From assembly GCA_045599005.1 (NCBI GenBank), contig JAZRVF010000011.1, forward strand, positions 194,959 to 258,958: DNA of 64,000 nucleotides, written 5' to 3'. This document shows positions 36,121 through 44,764 of the stretch, piece after piece. The notes under the pieces are model-generated. The model worked only from the letters and a program-made list of their open reading frames with translations, made no database searches and was not told the origin of the DNA. Positions within the stretch are counted from its first letter, which is position 1. Each line of letters opens with the position of its first letter. The position numbers and the translations under genes are program-made. This stretch comes from Treponema_I sp045599005. Lineage in GTDB: Bacteria > Spirochaetota > Spirochaetia > Treponematales > Treponemataceae.

Positions 36121-38880
36121 CTACTTTGACTCTTTCTCAGCGCGAGCTGCTTCTTCTGCAAGAGTCTCTCCCAGTTTGCGTGCAACTTCAACAAGTTCCA
36201 CAATCTCAAACTGGTCACCAACCTGAATGTCCTGCCAGTCGGCAATACCCATACCGCATTCGTAACCGGTGGAAACTTCTTTGGCATCATCCTTGAAACG
36301 TTTGAGAGAAGAAATTTTTCCGTTATGAATAACGATTCCGTCACGGATAATGTTGACATTGCAATTGCGTTTGACAACACCGTCTGTAACGTAACAACCG
36401 GCGATAACACCGATTTTGGGTACCTTGAATGTATTGCGTACTTCCACAGTACCGATGACTGATTCCTCAACATTGGGTTTGAGCATACCTTCCATGGCAG
36501 CGGTAATCTCTTCGACACACTTGTAGATAACATTGTACTTGCGGATCTCAACCTTTTCCTGATCAGCAAGAATTTTTGCCTTGGGAGTAGGACGCACGTT
36601 GAATCCGATGATGATTGCACCCTTTGAGTCTGCAGCTGCAAGCATAATGTCGCTTTCGTTGATCGCACCTGCTGATGAATGGATTACCACAAGGCGGATG
36701 TCACGTGTGGAAAGTTTTTCAAGAGAAGACTTAAGTGCCTCAGCAGAACCCTGAACGTCAGCCTTGATGATGACTTTGAGCTCCATGACTTCACTTTCGT
36801 CAATCTTGTCGTAAATTGTATCCAGTGTAACTTTCTTGACAGCTTTAGCTGCTTCAAAACGTTTGAGTTCCTGACGTTTTGTGGAAATCGCACGGGCTTC
36901 CTTATCATTTTCTGTCACCTGGAAAGGATCACCTGCATTAGGCATTGCCTCAAGACCAAGTATCTCAACAGGCATTGAAGGAGTTGCCACATCAATCTTC
37001 TGGCCGCGGTCATTGAAAATTGCACGCACACGACCGGAATAAATACCGGCAACATAAGGATCTCCAGTATGCAGACAACCGCGCTGGACGATGATTGTGG
37101 AAACAACACCGCGTCCGTGGTCAATGCGGCTTTCAATAACTTTTCCTTCCGCACGGCACTGATTGTTTGCTTTAAGCTCCAGCATTTCAGCCTGAATCAG
37201 GATAGCATCCAGCAGGTCATCAATACCCTCTTTCTTGAGAGCACTGATCTTTACATACTGAGTGTCTCCACCCCACTCTTCAGGAGTAAGTCCGTAATCT
37301 GAAAGCTGAGTCATAACCCTGTCAGGATTTGCCTCAGGTTTATCAACTTTGTTCACTGCAACAACAATCGGAACATCAGCATCTTTTGCATGGTTGATTG
37401 CCTCCACAGTCTGGGGCATAACACCGTCATCAGCTGCGACAACAAGAACAACAATGTCGGTGATGGCTGCACCACGGGCACGCATCATTGTGAATGCTTC
37501 ATGACCGGGAGTATCCAGGAAAGTGATATGTCCTTTCGGAGTTTCCACCATGTATGCACCGATGTGCTGTGTAATACCTCCGAACTCAGTTGCAACAACG
37601 TTTGCACTGCGGATTGCGTCCAAAGTCTTTGTCTTACCATGGTCAACATGTCCCATGACAGTAACGACGGGAGGACGGGGACCGATCGCACCTTCAGCAT
37701 CTGCCTCACTTGCAATCACTGTCTCATCATAAAGATTGACAATACGGACTTCGCAGTTATATTCCGCCGCAACAAGAATCGCAGTATCAGCGTCAATGGA
37801 CTGGTTGATTGAAACCATCATGCCCATGGACATAAGTTTAGCAATAATATCAGAACCTTTAAGGTTCATTTTCTTTGCAAGATCAGATACGGAAACAGAT
37901 TCCATGATATCGATTCTGTCTGGAACCGCATCCAGCTGAGCCTGCTGTTTTTTCTTCTGGAAGAAAAGTTTGTCCTGCAGATCTTCTTCTTTATCCTTGC
38001 GGGAATAAACAGCCTTTTTCTTGGTGAAGGTCTTTTTCTGTGGAACCTTTTTCGCCTCTCCGATCGGATCAGCTGCGGGAACAAATCCCGAACGACCGGC
38101 TCCACCACCCATAGGACGACCAGGTCCGCGGTTAAAGCCACCACCCTGTCCATTGCGGTTGAAACCGCCCTGTCCCTGGGGACGTCCTTCACCATTACGG
38201 TTAAAGCCGCGGTTGAAACCGCCCTGTCCCTGAGGACGTCCTTCACCATTACGGTTAAAGCCGCGGTTGTATCCGCCCTGCTCCTGTGAACCGTTCTCAC
38301 CGTTACGGTTGAAGCCGCGGTTGTATCCGCCCTGCTCCTGTGAACCGTTCTCACCGTTGCGATTGAAGCCGCGGTTGTATCCGCCCTGACCGTTGCGGTT
38401 GAAACCACCCTGTCCGCCGTTGCGGTTAAAGCCGTTTCCGCGGTTCTGTCCACGACCTTTGTCAGCAAGGTTACCCATTTTAACATTCGGGCGTGCAGTA
38501 CCAAACTCGAAGGTAGTAGCAGAACGGCGCACAACAGGTCCGTTCTGACCGTTACGGGGCTGTTCTGTTCTGTTCTGTGGATTGTTTTCTTTTTTTGCAG
38601 TTTCTGCGGGTGCCGGCTGCTCAACAGCAGGTTTGTCCGCAGGAACCTTTTCGTTGTCCTGAGAGTGTGCAACTACAACAGGAACAACTTTGCGTGCAGA
38701 AGGTTCAGCAGATTTTGCCGCACCATTTTTTGGATTGTCTTCACCACCGGTTGCGGCAGGCTTTTTCTTGACCACCACAACTTTCTTTTTCTGAGGTTCT
38801 GCTGCTTGAGATGCCGGAGCCTGTGCCGGCTTTTGCTTAATCAGTCTGACTTTGGGTTTGTTCTCTGAATCTTCTGCCAT
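36121..38880 (-). CDS. infB: Translation initiation factor IF-2
   Basis: 919 residues from the ATG at 38880 with ribosome site AAGGA; a TTG two codons upstream abuts that site. Residues 1-290 are a long basic, low-complexity N-terminal domain with four 18-residue Asn/Gly/Arg-rich repeats (166-237). The IF2_N domain is near 325-385. The G domain has GHVDHGKT (410-417), DTPGH and NKVDKPE, then domains II-IV. IF-2 delivers initiator tRNA to the 30S subunit. The G domain and C-terminal domains look fully normal. Confidence 0.97.
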   Translation of the reverse strand: MAEDSENKPKVRLIKQKPAQAPASQAAEPQKKKVVVVKKKPAATGGEDNPKNGAAKSAEPSARKVVPVVVAHSQDNEKVPADKPAVEQPAPAETAKKENNPQNRTEQPRNGQNGPVVRRSATTFEFGTARPNVKMGNLADKGRGQNRGNGFNRNGGQGGFNRNGQGGYNRGFNRNGENGSQEQGGYNRGFNRNGENGSQEQGGYNRGFNRNGEGRPQGQGGFNRGFNRNGEGRPQGQGGFNRNGQGGGFNRGPGRPMGGGAGRSGFVPAADPIGEAKKVPQKKTFTKKKAVYSRKDKEEDLQDKLFFQKKKQQAQLDAVPDRIDIMESVSVSDLAKKMNLKGSDIIAKLMSMGMMVSINQSIDADTAILVAAEYNCEVRIVNLYDETVIASEADAEGAIGPRPPVVTVMGHVDHGKTKTLDAIRSANVVATEFGGITQHIGAYMVETPKGHITFLDTPGHEAFTMMRARGAAITDIVVLVVAADDGVMPQTVEAINHAKDADVPIVVAVNKVDKPEANPDRVMTQLSDYGLTPEEWGGDTQYVKISALKKEGIDDLLDAILIQAEMLELKANNQCRAEGKVIESRIDHGRGVVSTIIVQRGCLHTGDPYVAGIYSGRVRAIFNDRGQKIDVATPSMPVEILGLEAMPNAGDPFQVTENDKEARAISTKRQELKRFEAAKAVKKVTLDTIYDKIDESEVMELKVIIKADVQGSAEALKSSLEKLSTRDIRLVVIHSSAGAINESDIMLAAADSKGAIIIGFNVRPTPKAKILADQEKVEIRKYNVIYKCVEEITAAMEGMLKPNVEESVIGTVEVRNTFKVPKIGVIAGCYVTDGVVKRNCNVNIIRDGIVIHNGKISSLKRFKDDAKEVSTGYECGMGIADWQDIQVGDQFEIVELVEVARKLGETLAEEAARAEKESK
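38170..38385 (-). repeat. Four 54-bp tandem repeats in infB
   Basis: Encode IF-2 residues 166-237 as four units of 18 residues, GGYNRGFNRNGENGSQEQ twice then GG(Y/F)NRGFNRNGEGRPQGQ twice. Units 1-2 are almost identical at DNA level, as are 3-4, which suggests recent duplication and possible length change by slippage. Confidence 0.93.
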
Positions 38881-38889
38881 TTGCAATCC

Positions 38890-40359
38890 TTATTCTTCGT
38901 CCTCGTATTCAAAACTCAATTCGACACCACAGTTAGGACACGCTGTCATATCGATTGTAATTTTTGCTCCACATTCGGGGCAGAAATATTCCTCTTCTTC
39001 AGCTGCTTCTTCTGTTTCAGCAGCAGCGTTTTCTGCAGCAGGTTCGGAATCATACTCTTCTTCATCAACGAACTCAACTGATTTATCAATCAGTCCCTGA
39101 ACTGCAGCAATGTCATCCTCTGAAAGACCTTCGATTCCTGCAAGACTACCGTTCTGAGCAGCTTCAATAAAGCTCTCAATCTCAGAGATTCCGTTTTCTG
39201 CAAGAATACCTGCAACACGTTCATCCACTCCGGGAAGCTCGGAAACTGTTGCGATAGTATCATAATCATCATTGAACAGATCCTGGGCGGCCTTGCGGGA
39301 TTCGGCAATAAGCTCGCTGCTTTCCTGATACTGCTCTTCTGTTTTTACGTCAATAATCCAGTCTGTAAGTTTGTTTGCAAGACGCACGTTCAGTCCCTGT
39401 TTACCGATTGCAAGAGAGAACTGATTGTCCGGCACTACAGCCAGTGCAAGCCGTTTTTCTTCATCCAGGATGAGGACGTCTGTCACCTCAGAAGGAGACA
39501 AAGCGTTTCTGATGAATACACGGGGATCCGGGTCAAAAGGAATGACATCGATTTTCTCGCCTTCCAGCTCTCCGATCACAGCCTTGATACGGATACCTTT
39601 CGGACCGACACATGCACCTACAGGATCAACATCCTCCCGGTGTGAAGAGACTGCAACCTTTGTGCGATAACCAGCTTCACGGACAATGCCATGGATCTCA
39701 ACAACTTTGTCATAAATCTCCGGAACCTCAAGTTCAAGAATACTGCGGACAAAATCAGGATCTGTGCGGGAAAGAACAACCTGGAAACCGGGATTCTTCT
39801 TTACTTCCTTAATAAGGGCCTTGATACGGTCATTCTTGTGATAAACCTCGCGCTCTGACTGGAAACGTGCAGGAAGAACACCTTCCACCTTTCCCAGGTC
39901 AACATAAATGTTGCCGTTGCGTTCACGCTGGTAATAACCGATGATGATCTCGCCCTCTTTGCTCTTGTATTCAGCATAAAGGCTGTCTTTCTGGATTTCA
40001 GAAAGTTTCTGGTGTGCAGTCTGCTTACCGGTTGAGACAGCAGAACGCTCAAAATCTTTTTTAGGATCAATCGGAATATCAACCATGTCTCCGATCTCAC
40101 AATCCGGATTCAGTTCTTTTGCTTCATCAAATTCAATTTCGGTAATCGGGCTGTAAACGCCGTCAACAACTTCTTTGCGAGAATAAACTTCTACATCTGT
40201 CATATCATCAGAAATCTGAACGATACAGTTGTCATCAATTCCGAAGGTGCGTTTATATGCTGCCTTTATGGTATTTTCAACAATGCCGCGCACTGATTCT
40301 TCTGAATAACCTTTTTCCTGAATCAATGCCCTGATTGCCTCTGCGAAATCAGATGCCAT
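38890..40359 (-). CDS. nusA: Transcription factor NusA with C-terminal zinc ribbon
   Basis: 489 residues. NusA N-terminal RNA-polymerase-binding domain (1-~130), S1 (~140-200), and two KH domains (~205-345; GPKGIRIKAVIGEL, IGKQGLNVRLANKL). An acidic helical domain follows (LPGVDERVAGILAENG), then a C-terminal CPEC...CPNC zinc ribbon (Cys460, 463, 474, 477) and acidic tail. NusA modulates pausing, termination and antitermination. The zinc ribbon is not part of the standard protein. Strong ribosome site GGAGG. Lies between rimP and infB as in most bacteria. Confidence 0.95.
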   Translation of the reverse strand: MASDFAEAIRALIQEKGYSEESVRGIVENTIKAAYKRTFGIDDNCIVQISDDMTDVEVYSRKEVVDGVYSPITEIEFDEAKELNPDCEIGDMVDIPIDPKKDFERSAVSTGKQTAHQKLSEIQKDSLYAEYKSKEGEIIIGYYQRERNGNIYVDLGKVEGVLPARFQSEREVYHKNDRIKALIKEVKKNPGFQVVLSRTDPDFVRSILELEVPEIYDKVVEIHGIVREAGYRTKVAVSSHREDVDPVGACVGPKGIRIKAVIGELEGEKIDVIPFDPDPRVFIRNALSPSEVTDVLILDEEKRLALAVVPDNQFSLAIGKQGLNVRLANKLTDWIIDVKTEEQYQESSELIAESRKAAQDLFNDDYDTIATVSELPGVDERVAGILAENGISEIESFIEAAQNGSLAGIEGLSEDDIAAVQGLIDKSVEFVDEEEYDSEPAAENAAAETEEAAEEEEYFCPECGAKITIDMTACPNCGVELSFEYEDEE

Positions 40360-40371
40360 CTTAAGCCTCCA

Positions 40372-40842
40372 TTAGCTGTTTAATAGTTTAGCCTTTGCAA
40401 TGCGGTCATAGGGAACAACCGTCCGCTCCCCATTTACAATGTCTAAAGTGATTGATTTGTCATCTGCAGAAACGATTGTTCCGCTGACCCAGTCTGAACA
40501 TTCTCTGTCCCAGACACGGACCATTTTCTGGATAAACAGGCAGAATTCCGCCGCATTTCTGATTGTCCGTTCCATTCCGGGAGAAGTAACTTCCATATAC
40601 AGGTCGGGAGACCCGATCAACGCCTCAAGACGGGGTTCAATCAATCTATGGACTTTTGCACAATCGGCAACGCCAATGCCTTCTGAATCAGCAGACCCGG
40701 ATTTTTTTGCGATGACCGCAAGCACTTTGTACTGTGTTTTCTGAGGTGCAACACGAAGTTCCACCAGTTCGTAGCCCAAAGACTGGACAAGCGGCGCCGT
40801 ATCTGCGTAATACTGAAAAGAATTGAGTGCGATATATTCCAT
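40372..40842 (-). CDS. rimP: Ribosome maturation factor RimP
   Basis: 156 residues with the RimP pattern (SLGYELVELRVAPQ; EVTSPGMERTIRNAAEF). It acts in 30S subunit maturation. First gene of the rimP-nusA-infB-rbfA-truB operon. Ribosome site GGAGA 5 nt before the ATG. A promoter and then a terminator-like hairpin lie in its leader. Confidence 0.93.
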   Translation of the reverse strand: MEYIALNSFQYYADTAPLVQSLGYELVELRVAPQKTQYKVLAVIAKKSGSADSEGIGVADCAKVHRLIEPRLEALIGSPDLYMEVTSPGMERTIRNAAEFCLFIQKMVRVWDRECSDWVSGTIVSADDKSITLDIVNGERTVVPYDRIAKAKLLNS

Positions 40843-40883
40843 TTTTCTCCAAACCCGACTTCAGCAGGAATACCCCTATATAC

Positions 40884-40908
40884 AAAAAAAGAGCCGTTCG
40901 AACGACTC
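40884..40908 (-). terminator. Terminator hairpin in the rimP leader (possible attenuator)
   Basis: Stem GAGTCGTT/AACGGCTC (8 bp, one G-T), followed by seven T on the minus strand, 42 nt before the rimP ATG and ~27 nt downstream of the predicted transcription start. It should stop most transcripts unless read through. Confidence 0.7.
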
Positions 40909-40941
40909 CATTAATATAAGGATAATATAATGTTCATACTG

Positions 40942-40971
40942 AATGTAGCACAATAAAAGAATTTAAGTCAA
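40942..40971 (-). promoter_or_regulatory. Predicted promoter of the rimP-nusA-infB operon
   Basis: -35 TTGACT (40966-40971), 18-nt spacer, -10 TACATT (40942-40947). The predicted start lies near 40935, upstream of the leader terminator hairpin. Confidence 0.55.
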
Positions 40972-41028
40972 TATGAAACGGAATTCAAATGAGGAAAAGG
41001 ATCCGATTACACCCGGATGCAAAATCAT

Positions 41029-41790
41029 TCAGGGAACACAGAACAGTGCGGCACCGAACACTTTTTTAACGCCGATCTCCTTCAGCAGACGGGCACATGT
41101 CTGCATTGTCACACCGGTCGTAATGACATCATCCAGAAGGACAACCTCCTCCGGAACCTGGTTTTTCCGGAGCCACCTGCTGTCAGCTTCGTATACTGCT
41201 CCCTTGTGTCCAAGCCGTTCCTCCTTAGAAAGATGCTTCTGTTCTGTATCACTTTTCCGAAGCAGAGGACTTATTACCCTCACTCCATAAAAAAAGCGCA
41301 GCACATACACAAGATCCTGGATCTGATCCCATCCCTTCTGTCGGATTTTATGGGGTCTTGGAGGAACCGCAACCACAGTCACTCCTGGATAGCATTTATT
41401 CAGAAGATCAGCCATAACTTCTGCAAAGAAAAAAGTCAGCTGACGTTCTTCTGCGATTTTCCAGTGGAAAAGGAGAGCTTTTTTTTTGAGAAGATACTCA
41501 AAAGAAAAATGTACACCCGAAAAATCCTGAAGAAGCGATGAAGCACTGCGGCAGTTCATGCAAAGGCTCTGTTCCGAGACAAGTGGTTTTCCGCAAAGAC
41601 TGCAAAGGGAGGAAGAATTGGAGCAGCCAAGGTTTTCACTCTTCAGATTACGGTAACACCGCGGACAGAGAGGAATTCCTGATGCTTCAGAACCACAGAT
41701 CACACATTCGTTGACAAAACCTATTGAAGAAAAGACAGCAGCAAGTTTCTGTCTGACTTTTCCGGGCATACATCGGAAAAAATATTTCAC
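41029..41790 (-). CDS. ComF-family phosphoribosyltransferase-like protein
   Basis: 253 residues, GTG start. N-terminal zinc-finger region with CVICG, CPRC, CSLCG and CMNC pairs (~30-80), followed by a type I phosphoribosyltransferase fold with the PRPP loop VVLLDDVITTGVT (~221-233). This is the ComF/GntX layout. ComF is needed for DNA uptake in naturally competent bacteria, but many members lie in non-competent species. There is no ribosome site. A -10-like AATAAT ends 6 nt before the GTG. It lies apart from the rimP operon and is transcribed alone. Confidence 0.85.
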   Translation of the reverse strand: MKYFFRCMPGKVRQKLAAVFSSIGFVNECVICGSEASGIPLCPRCYRNLKSENLGCSNSSSLCSLCGKPLVSEQSLCMNCRSASSLLQDFSGVHFSFEYLLKKKALLFHWKIAEERQLTFFFAEVMADLLNKCYPGVTVVAVPPRPHKIRQKGWDQIQDLVYVLRFFYGVRVISPLLRKSDTEQKHLSKEERLGHKGAVYEADSRWLRKNQVPEEVVLLDDVITTGVTMQTCARLLKEIGVKKVFGAALFCVP

Positions 41791-41796
41791 ATATTT

Positions 41797-41802
41797 ATTA
41801 TT
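41797..41802 (-). promoter_or_regulatory. -10-like element of comF-type gene
   Basis: AATAAT (5/6 to TATAAT) followed by 6 nt and the GTG start. The -35 region is AT-rich without a clear hexamer, so this is tentative. Confidence 0.3.
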
Positions 41803-41878
41803 GAGAAATAATTGGAAAAAATAAAAAAAAACAGAAAGTTTTTTATTTTTTTTCGGGATGCAGGATTAGCAGGCTGAA

Positions 41879-42658
41879 TTACAGACTGAAGACGTCAGTA
41901 AAATAACCGGATGCAGACACAGGTTCTTTCTCAGCGTCAAGATGCTTTGTGCAGCCGATCAGCTGGGCACGGAAAGCAGCTGTGCCGGGAACCCGTTCTT
42001 CGGCAGCAACAACGGTGACCGATGTTGTGGGACAGAAAAAGTTCTGCCACATCGGAAGAGCCGGCAGACCGAAGAGATGTGCCAGCAGAGCGGCCGTTAT
42101 GCCGAAATGGCAGAAAAAGACCAGGGTTGTATCTTCATTGGATTTATAGGCACCGGTAGCGGTTCTGTGATCAGTGTGATAAACAGGCACTGAAAGACGG
42201 GTATCACATTTACAGCCGGAAGAATCAGTCTGACAGCGCAGATATCCGTATTCAGCAAGCAGACTGTCTATGCCGGAAGCAGCGCGCAGCAGCAGTTCAT
42301 CACCCTTTGTCTTATCAAAAGGCGGTTTTCTGAACCAGTCCCGCTGATAGAATTCCGGGTGATAAGCCCAGTATTCGGGGAACCAGTCCCATGCACCATG
42401 TGCATTACCGGTGGCCGGATCATCCACAAGAAAATAGATTTCCTCCAGCCAGGGCAATGTGATGGCAGTGCGTCCGATTTTTTTGAGGGAAACACCGGCA
42501 GTGTCCTTTGCCCGCCCTAAAGGAGAGCAATAGAACTGAGTGATGTTCTCCCAGCCTTTGACCCGTTCAGAAAGCAGTTCTGCCTCACGCCATCCTTTTG
42601 GCGTAAGGGAATCCTTTTCGTAATCAGGATCTCCGTGGCGTACAAAAATCAGACGCAT
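41879..42658 (-). CDS. Histidine phosphatase superfamily (phosphoglycerate mutase-like) protein
   Basis: 259 residues. The phosphohistidine motif RHG lies at 7-9 (LIFVRHGDPDYEKDSLTPKGWREAELL), with the usual downstream Arg/His (YCSPLGRAKDTA) and a late His in VFFCHFGITAALL. These mark an active branch-1 phosphatase. Substrate unknown. A ~60-residue insert near 100-160 mentions no known domain. It begins 5 nt after apt and is probably co-transcribed with it. Confidence 0.82.
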   Translation of the reverse strand: MRLIFVRHGDPDYEKDSLTPKGWREAELLSERVKGWENITQFYCSPLGRAKDTAGVSLKKIGRTAITLPWLEEIYFLVDDPATGNAHGAWDWFPEYWAYHPEFYQRDWFRKPPFDKTKGDELLLRAASGIDSLLAEYGYLRCQTDSSGCKCDTRLSVPVYHTDHRTATGAYKSNEDTTLVFFCHFGITAALLAHLFGLPALPMWQNFFCPTTSVTVVAAEERVPGTAAFRAQLIGCTKHLDAEKEPVSASGYFTDVFSL

Positions 42659-42663
42659 AGAAA

Positions 42664-43197
42664 TCAGTCACCTGCGTAATCAATAAGAGTTGTTACGGGA
42701 ACAGGATTGAGGACTTTTGAATAATTCAGGTCAGGAAGACCTACAATTCCGAAGAATTCGGCAACACTGGCCCCGCCCTGCTCAATCACGTTCTGGGCAG
42801 CTTTAAGAGTGCCTCCGGTAGCAATAAGATCATCAACAACCAGTATTTTTTCACCGGCTTTGATGTCTGATTTGTGAACTTCAATCTCTGCAGTTCCGTA
42901 TTCAAGAGCATATTTGCAGCCGTATGTATTACCGGGCAGTTTGCCTTTTTTGCGGATGAGAATAAGAGGTATGCCCAGTTTTTCTGCAAGAGGTGCTGCA
43001 AAAACAAATCCGCGGGATTCAACACCGGCAACTGCGTCGATCTCTGCGTCTTTATAACGCTCAACCATTGCATCAATGCAGGCTTTGAAAGCTTCGGGTT
43101 TTACAAGTACTCCGGTAATGTCGTAGAACAGAATACCGGGAGTCGGAAAGTCAGGTATGCGGCGGATAGCCGAGTCAAGCAATTCTTTAGTATCCAT
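42664..43197 (-). CDS. apt: Adenine phosphoribosyltransferase
   Basis: 177 residues with the PRPP motif ILVVDDLIATGGTLKAA (~124-140) and adenine-site region AGVESRGFVFAAPLA. It converts adenine and PRPP to AMP in purine salvage, important in organisms with little purine synthesis. No ribosome site. A strong promoter ends 6 nt upstream, so a leaderless mRNA is predicted. First gene before the histidine phosphatase. Confidence 0.96.
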   Translation of the reverse strand: MDTKELLDSAIRRIPDFPTPGILFYDITGVLVKPEAFKACIDAMVERYKDAEIDAVAGVESRGFVFAAPLAEKLGIPLILIRKKGKLPGNTYGCKYALEYGTAEIEVHKSDIKAGEKILVVDDLIATGGTLKAAQNVIEQGGASVAEFFGIVGLPDLNYSKVLNPVPVTTLIDYAGD

Positions 43198-43203
43198 GGT
43201 TCG

Positions 43204-43232
43204 ATTCTACAGCAAAACCATAGGATTCTCAA
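43204..43232 (-). promoter_or_regulatory. Promoter of apt
   Basis: -35 TTGAGA (43227-43232), 17-nt spacer, -10 TAGAAT (43204-43209), then exactly 6 nt to the apt ATG. No ribosome site lies in those 6 nt. Confidence 0.65.
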
Positions 43233-43236
43233 GTCT

Positions 43237-43782
43237 TTACATCAGCTGCAGATAAATCTGGTCAGCAAGACCGAAGCCGGCCTGTTTTGTCATCACCTGG
43301 GAAAGTTCGTCGTACATCATGTCTTCGTACATTGAGGTAGCGTAACTTTTTTCGCCGGTCAGACTGGAGCCGCCGATTGTAGAACGCATTGAAGAAAGCA
43401 TTATCTTTACGAAATAGTTTTCCAGATCCAGGGCTTTTTCGTAAAGTCTGCTGGTTTTATCAATTTTCCGGCTGCCGGAAGCAGTCATTCCGGAGTTTGC
43501 CGCTGCACCGGTCGGAGTTGCGGCTTTGTCCGATTCCGAAGTAAACGCGCCCTCAAATCCGCTCACATAATCGCCGTTTATCGTCCCGCCGGCCACAGTT
43601 CTTGCATTTTCTGACCGGTTGCCCGCTGCATTGAGCGAATCAAGAAGTGCCGCAAACTCAGCGGATTCTTTCTGAAGAGAAGCGGCCTTTGAAGCAGTGC
43701 TTCCCAGATTGAGCCCAGACGTAAGACCGGCCGCACCGGAACTGCTGAGCATTGAACTGTAATTTGAAATTAAATCTGACAT
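43237..43782 (-). CDS. flgJ: FlgJ-type rod-binding protein (no muramidase domain)
   Basis: 181 residues from the ATG at 43782, with ribosome site GGGGA; the open frame extends 10 residues further across a sigma28-type promoter. The Rod_binding domain is at the C-terminus (LENYFVKIMLSSMRSTIGG ... SMYEDMMYDELSQVMTKQAGFGLADQIYLQL). The muramidase half of enterobacterial FlgJ is absent, as in other spirochaetes. It should act as rod cap during assembly. Located after the flgF-flgG operon but with its own promoter. Confidence 0.85.
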   Translation of the reverse strand: MSDLISNYSSMLSSSGAAGLTSGLNLGSTASKAASLQKESAEFAALLDSLNAAGNRSENARTVAGGTINGDYVSGFEGAFTSESDKAATPTGAAANSGMTASGSRKIDKTSRLYEKALDLENYFVKIMLSSMRSTIGGSSLTGEKSYATSMYEDMMYDELSQVMTKQAGFGLADQIYLQLM

Positions 43783-43802
43783 AGTAATCCCCACTGTCTG
43801 AA

Positions 43803-43829
43803 TTTTCGGCATAGGAAAAAATCACTTTA
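43803..43829 (-). promoter_or_regulatory. Sigma28-type promoter of flgJ
   Basis: TAAA (43826-43829), 15-nt spacer, GCCGAAAA (43803-43810), against TAAA-N15-GCCGATAA. Start codon 21 nt downstream. Confidence 0.65.
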
Positions 43830-43868
43830 GCTATAATTGCAGATCAGACTGCTGCAGAAGTCATCAGG

Positions 43869-43927
43869 AAAAAAAAAAGGCGGCTTTGCGATGGGTGGGG
43901 TTACATTGTTTGCCGCAAAGCCGTCTT
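43869..43927 (-). terminator. Terminator of flgF-flgG
   Basis: AAGACGGCTTTGCG pairs with CGCAAAGCCGCCTT (13 of 14), followed on the minus strand by ten T. It lies ~30 nt after the flgG stop. Confidence 0.88.
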
Positions 43928-43956
43928 ATAAAAAACTGTTTATTTATCCGGTGTTA

Positions 43957-44751
43957 CTAGCGTTTCAGGCTGGTAGCCGTCTGAAGCATGTTGTCGCTTG
44001 TCTGGATTGCCTTTGAACTGAATTCATAGGCACGCTGGGCAACAATCATCTGCACCATTTCATTCACAACAGAAACATTGGACATTTCCAGGTATTTCTG
44101 CTTTACGGTGCCCATGCCTTCCTGACCGGGCCGGCTGGCGATGGCCATACCGGAAGCATTGCTCACAACGAAGAGATTGTCGCCGTTTGCTTCAAGGCCT
44201 GCCGGATTTGCGAAGCGGTACAGTTCAAGCTGTCCAACTTCTATGGGTGTGTCATCAGCACCGGCCTCAACGGTGATGCGGCCTGTGGAACTGATGTTTA
44301 AAGTATCGATTCTGAAATCTTCCGGCAGAATCACTTCCGGCATAACGCGATAACCGTTTGAAGTGACAAGCTGACCGTTGGAATCCACTTTGAAAGAACC
44401 GTCACGGGTATAGGCAAAGGAACCGTCATACTGCTGTACGCGGAAAAATCCCTCGCCGACCACTGCAACGTCCGTTGTGTTCTCCGTATTCTGCAGGTTT
44501 CCCTGTGTAAACATGCGCTGTGTGGACGCAAGTTTCACACCGGTTCCCATCTGAATTCCCACCGGTTTGATTGTGTCTTCGGTGGCGGGAGTTCCTGCAA
44601 GTTTAACATTCTGGTAGACCAGATCCTCAAATTCAGCACGCTGTTTTTTGTATCCGGTTGTATTTACATTTGAAAGGTTGTTTGAAATAACATCAATACT
44701 GTTCTGCTGACCGTTCATTCCGGTAGCCGCTGTCCATAAACTTCTTACCAT
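43957..44751 (-). CDS. flgG: Flagellar distal rod protein FlgG
   Basis: 264 residues. The N-terminal rod motif (MVRSLWTAATGMNGQQNSIDVISNNLSNVNTTGYK), hook-like middle (FFRVQQYDGSFAYTRDGSFKVD) and C-terminal (VVNEMVQMIVAQRAYEFSSKAIQTSDNML) are all typical. Strong ribosome site AGGAGG. It forms the distal rod and crosses the cell wall. Co-transcribed with flgF, 13 nt upstream. Confidence 0.96.
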   Translation of the reverse strand: MVRSLWTAATGMNGQQNSIDVISNNLSNVNTTGYKKQRAEFEDLVYQNVKLAGTPATEDTIKPVGIQMGTGVKLASTQRMFTQGNLQNTENTTDVAVVGEGFFRVQQYDGSFAYTRDGSFKVDSNGQLVTSNGYRVMPEVILPEDFRIDTLNISSTGRITVEAGADDTPIEVGQLELYRFANPAGLEANGDNLFVVSNASGMAIASRPGQEGMGTVKQKYLEMSNVSVVNEMVQMIVAQRAYEFSSKAIQTSDNMLQTATSLKR

Positions 44752-44764
44752 CTAGAACCTCCTA

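Noticed and set aside
38170..38385. Possible CRISPR-like array
   Set aside because: The 54-bp units are contiguous, in frame with IF-2, and have no unique spacers or cas genes nearby.
37866..38672. A 268-codon frame within infB on the same strand
   Set aside because: Out-of-frame translation of the infB repeat region, rich in Thr/Arg/Val, with no ribosome site. IF-2 is the real gene.
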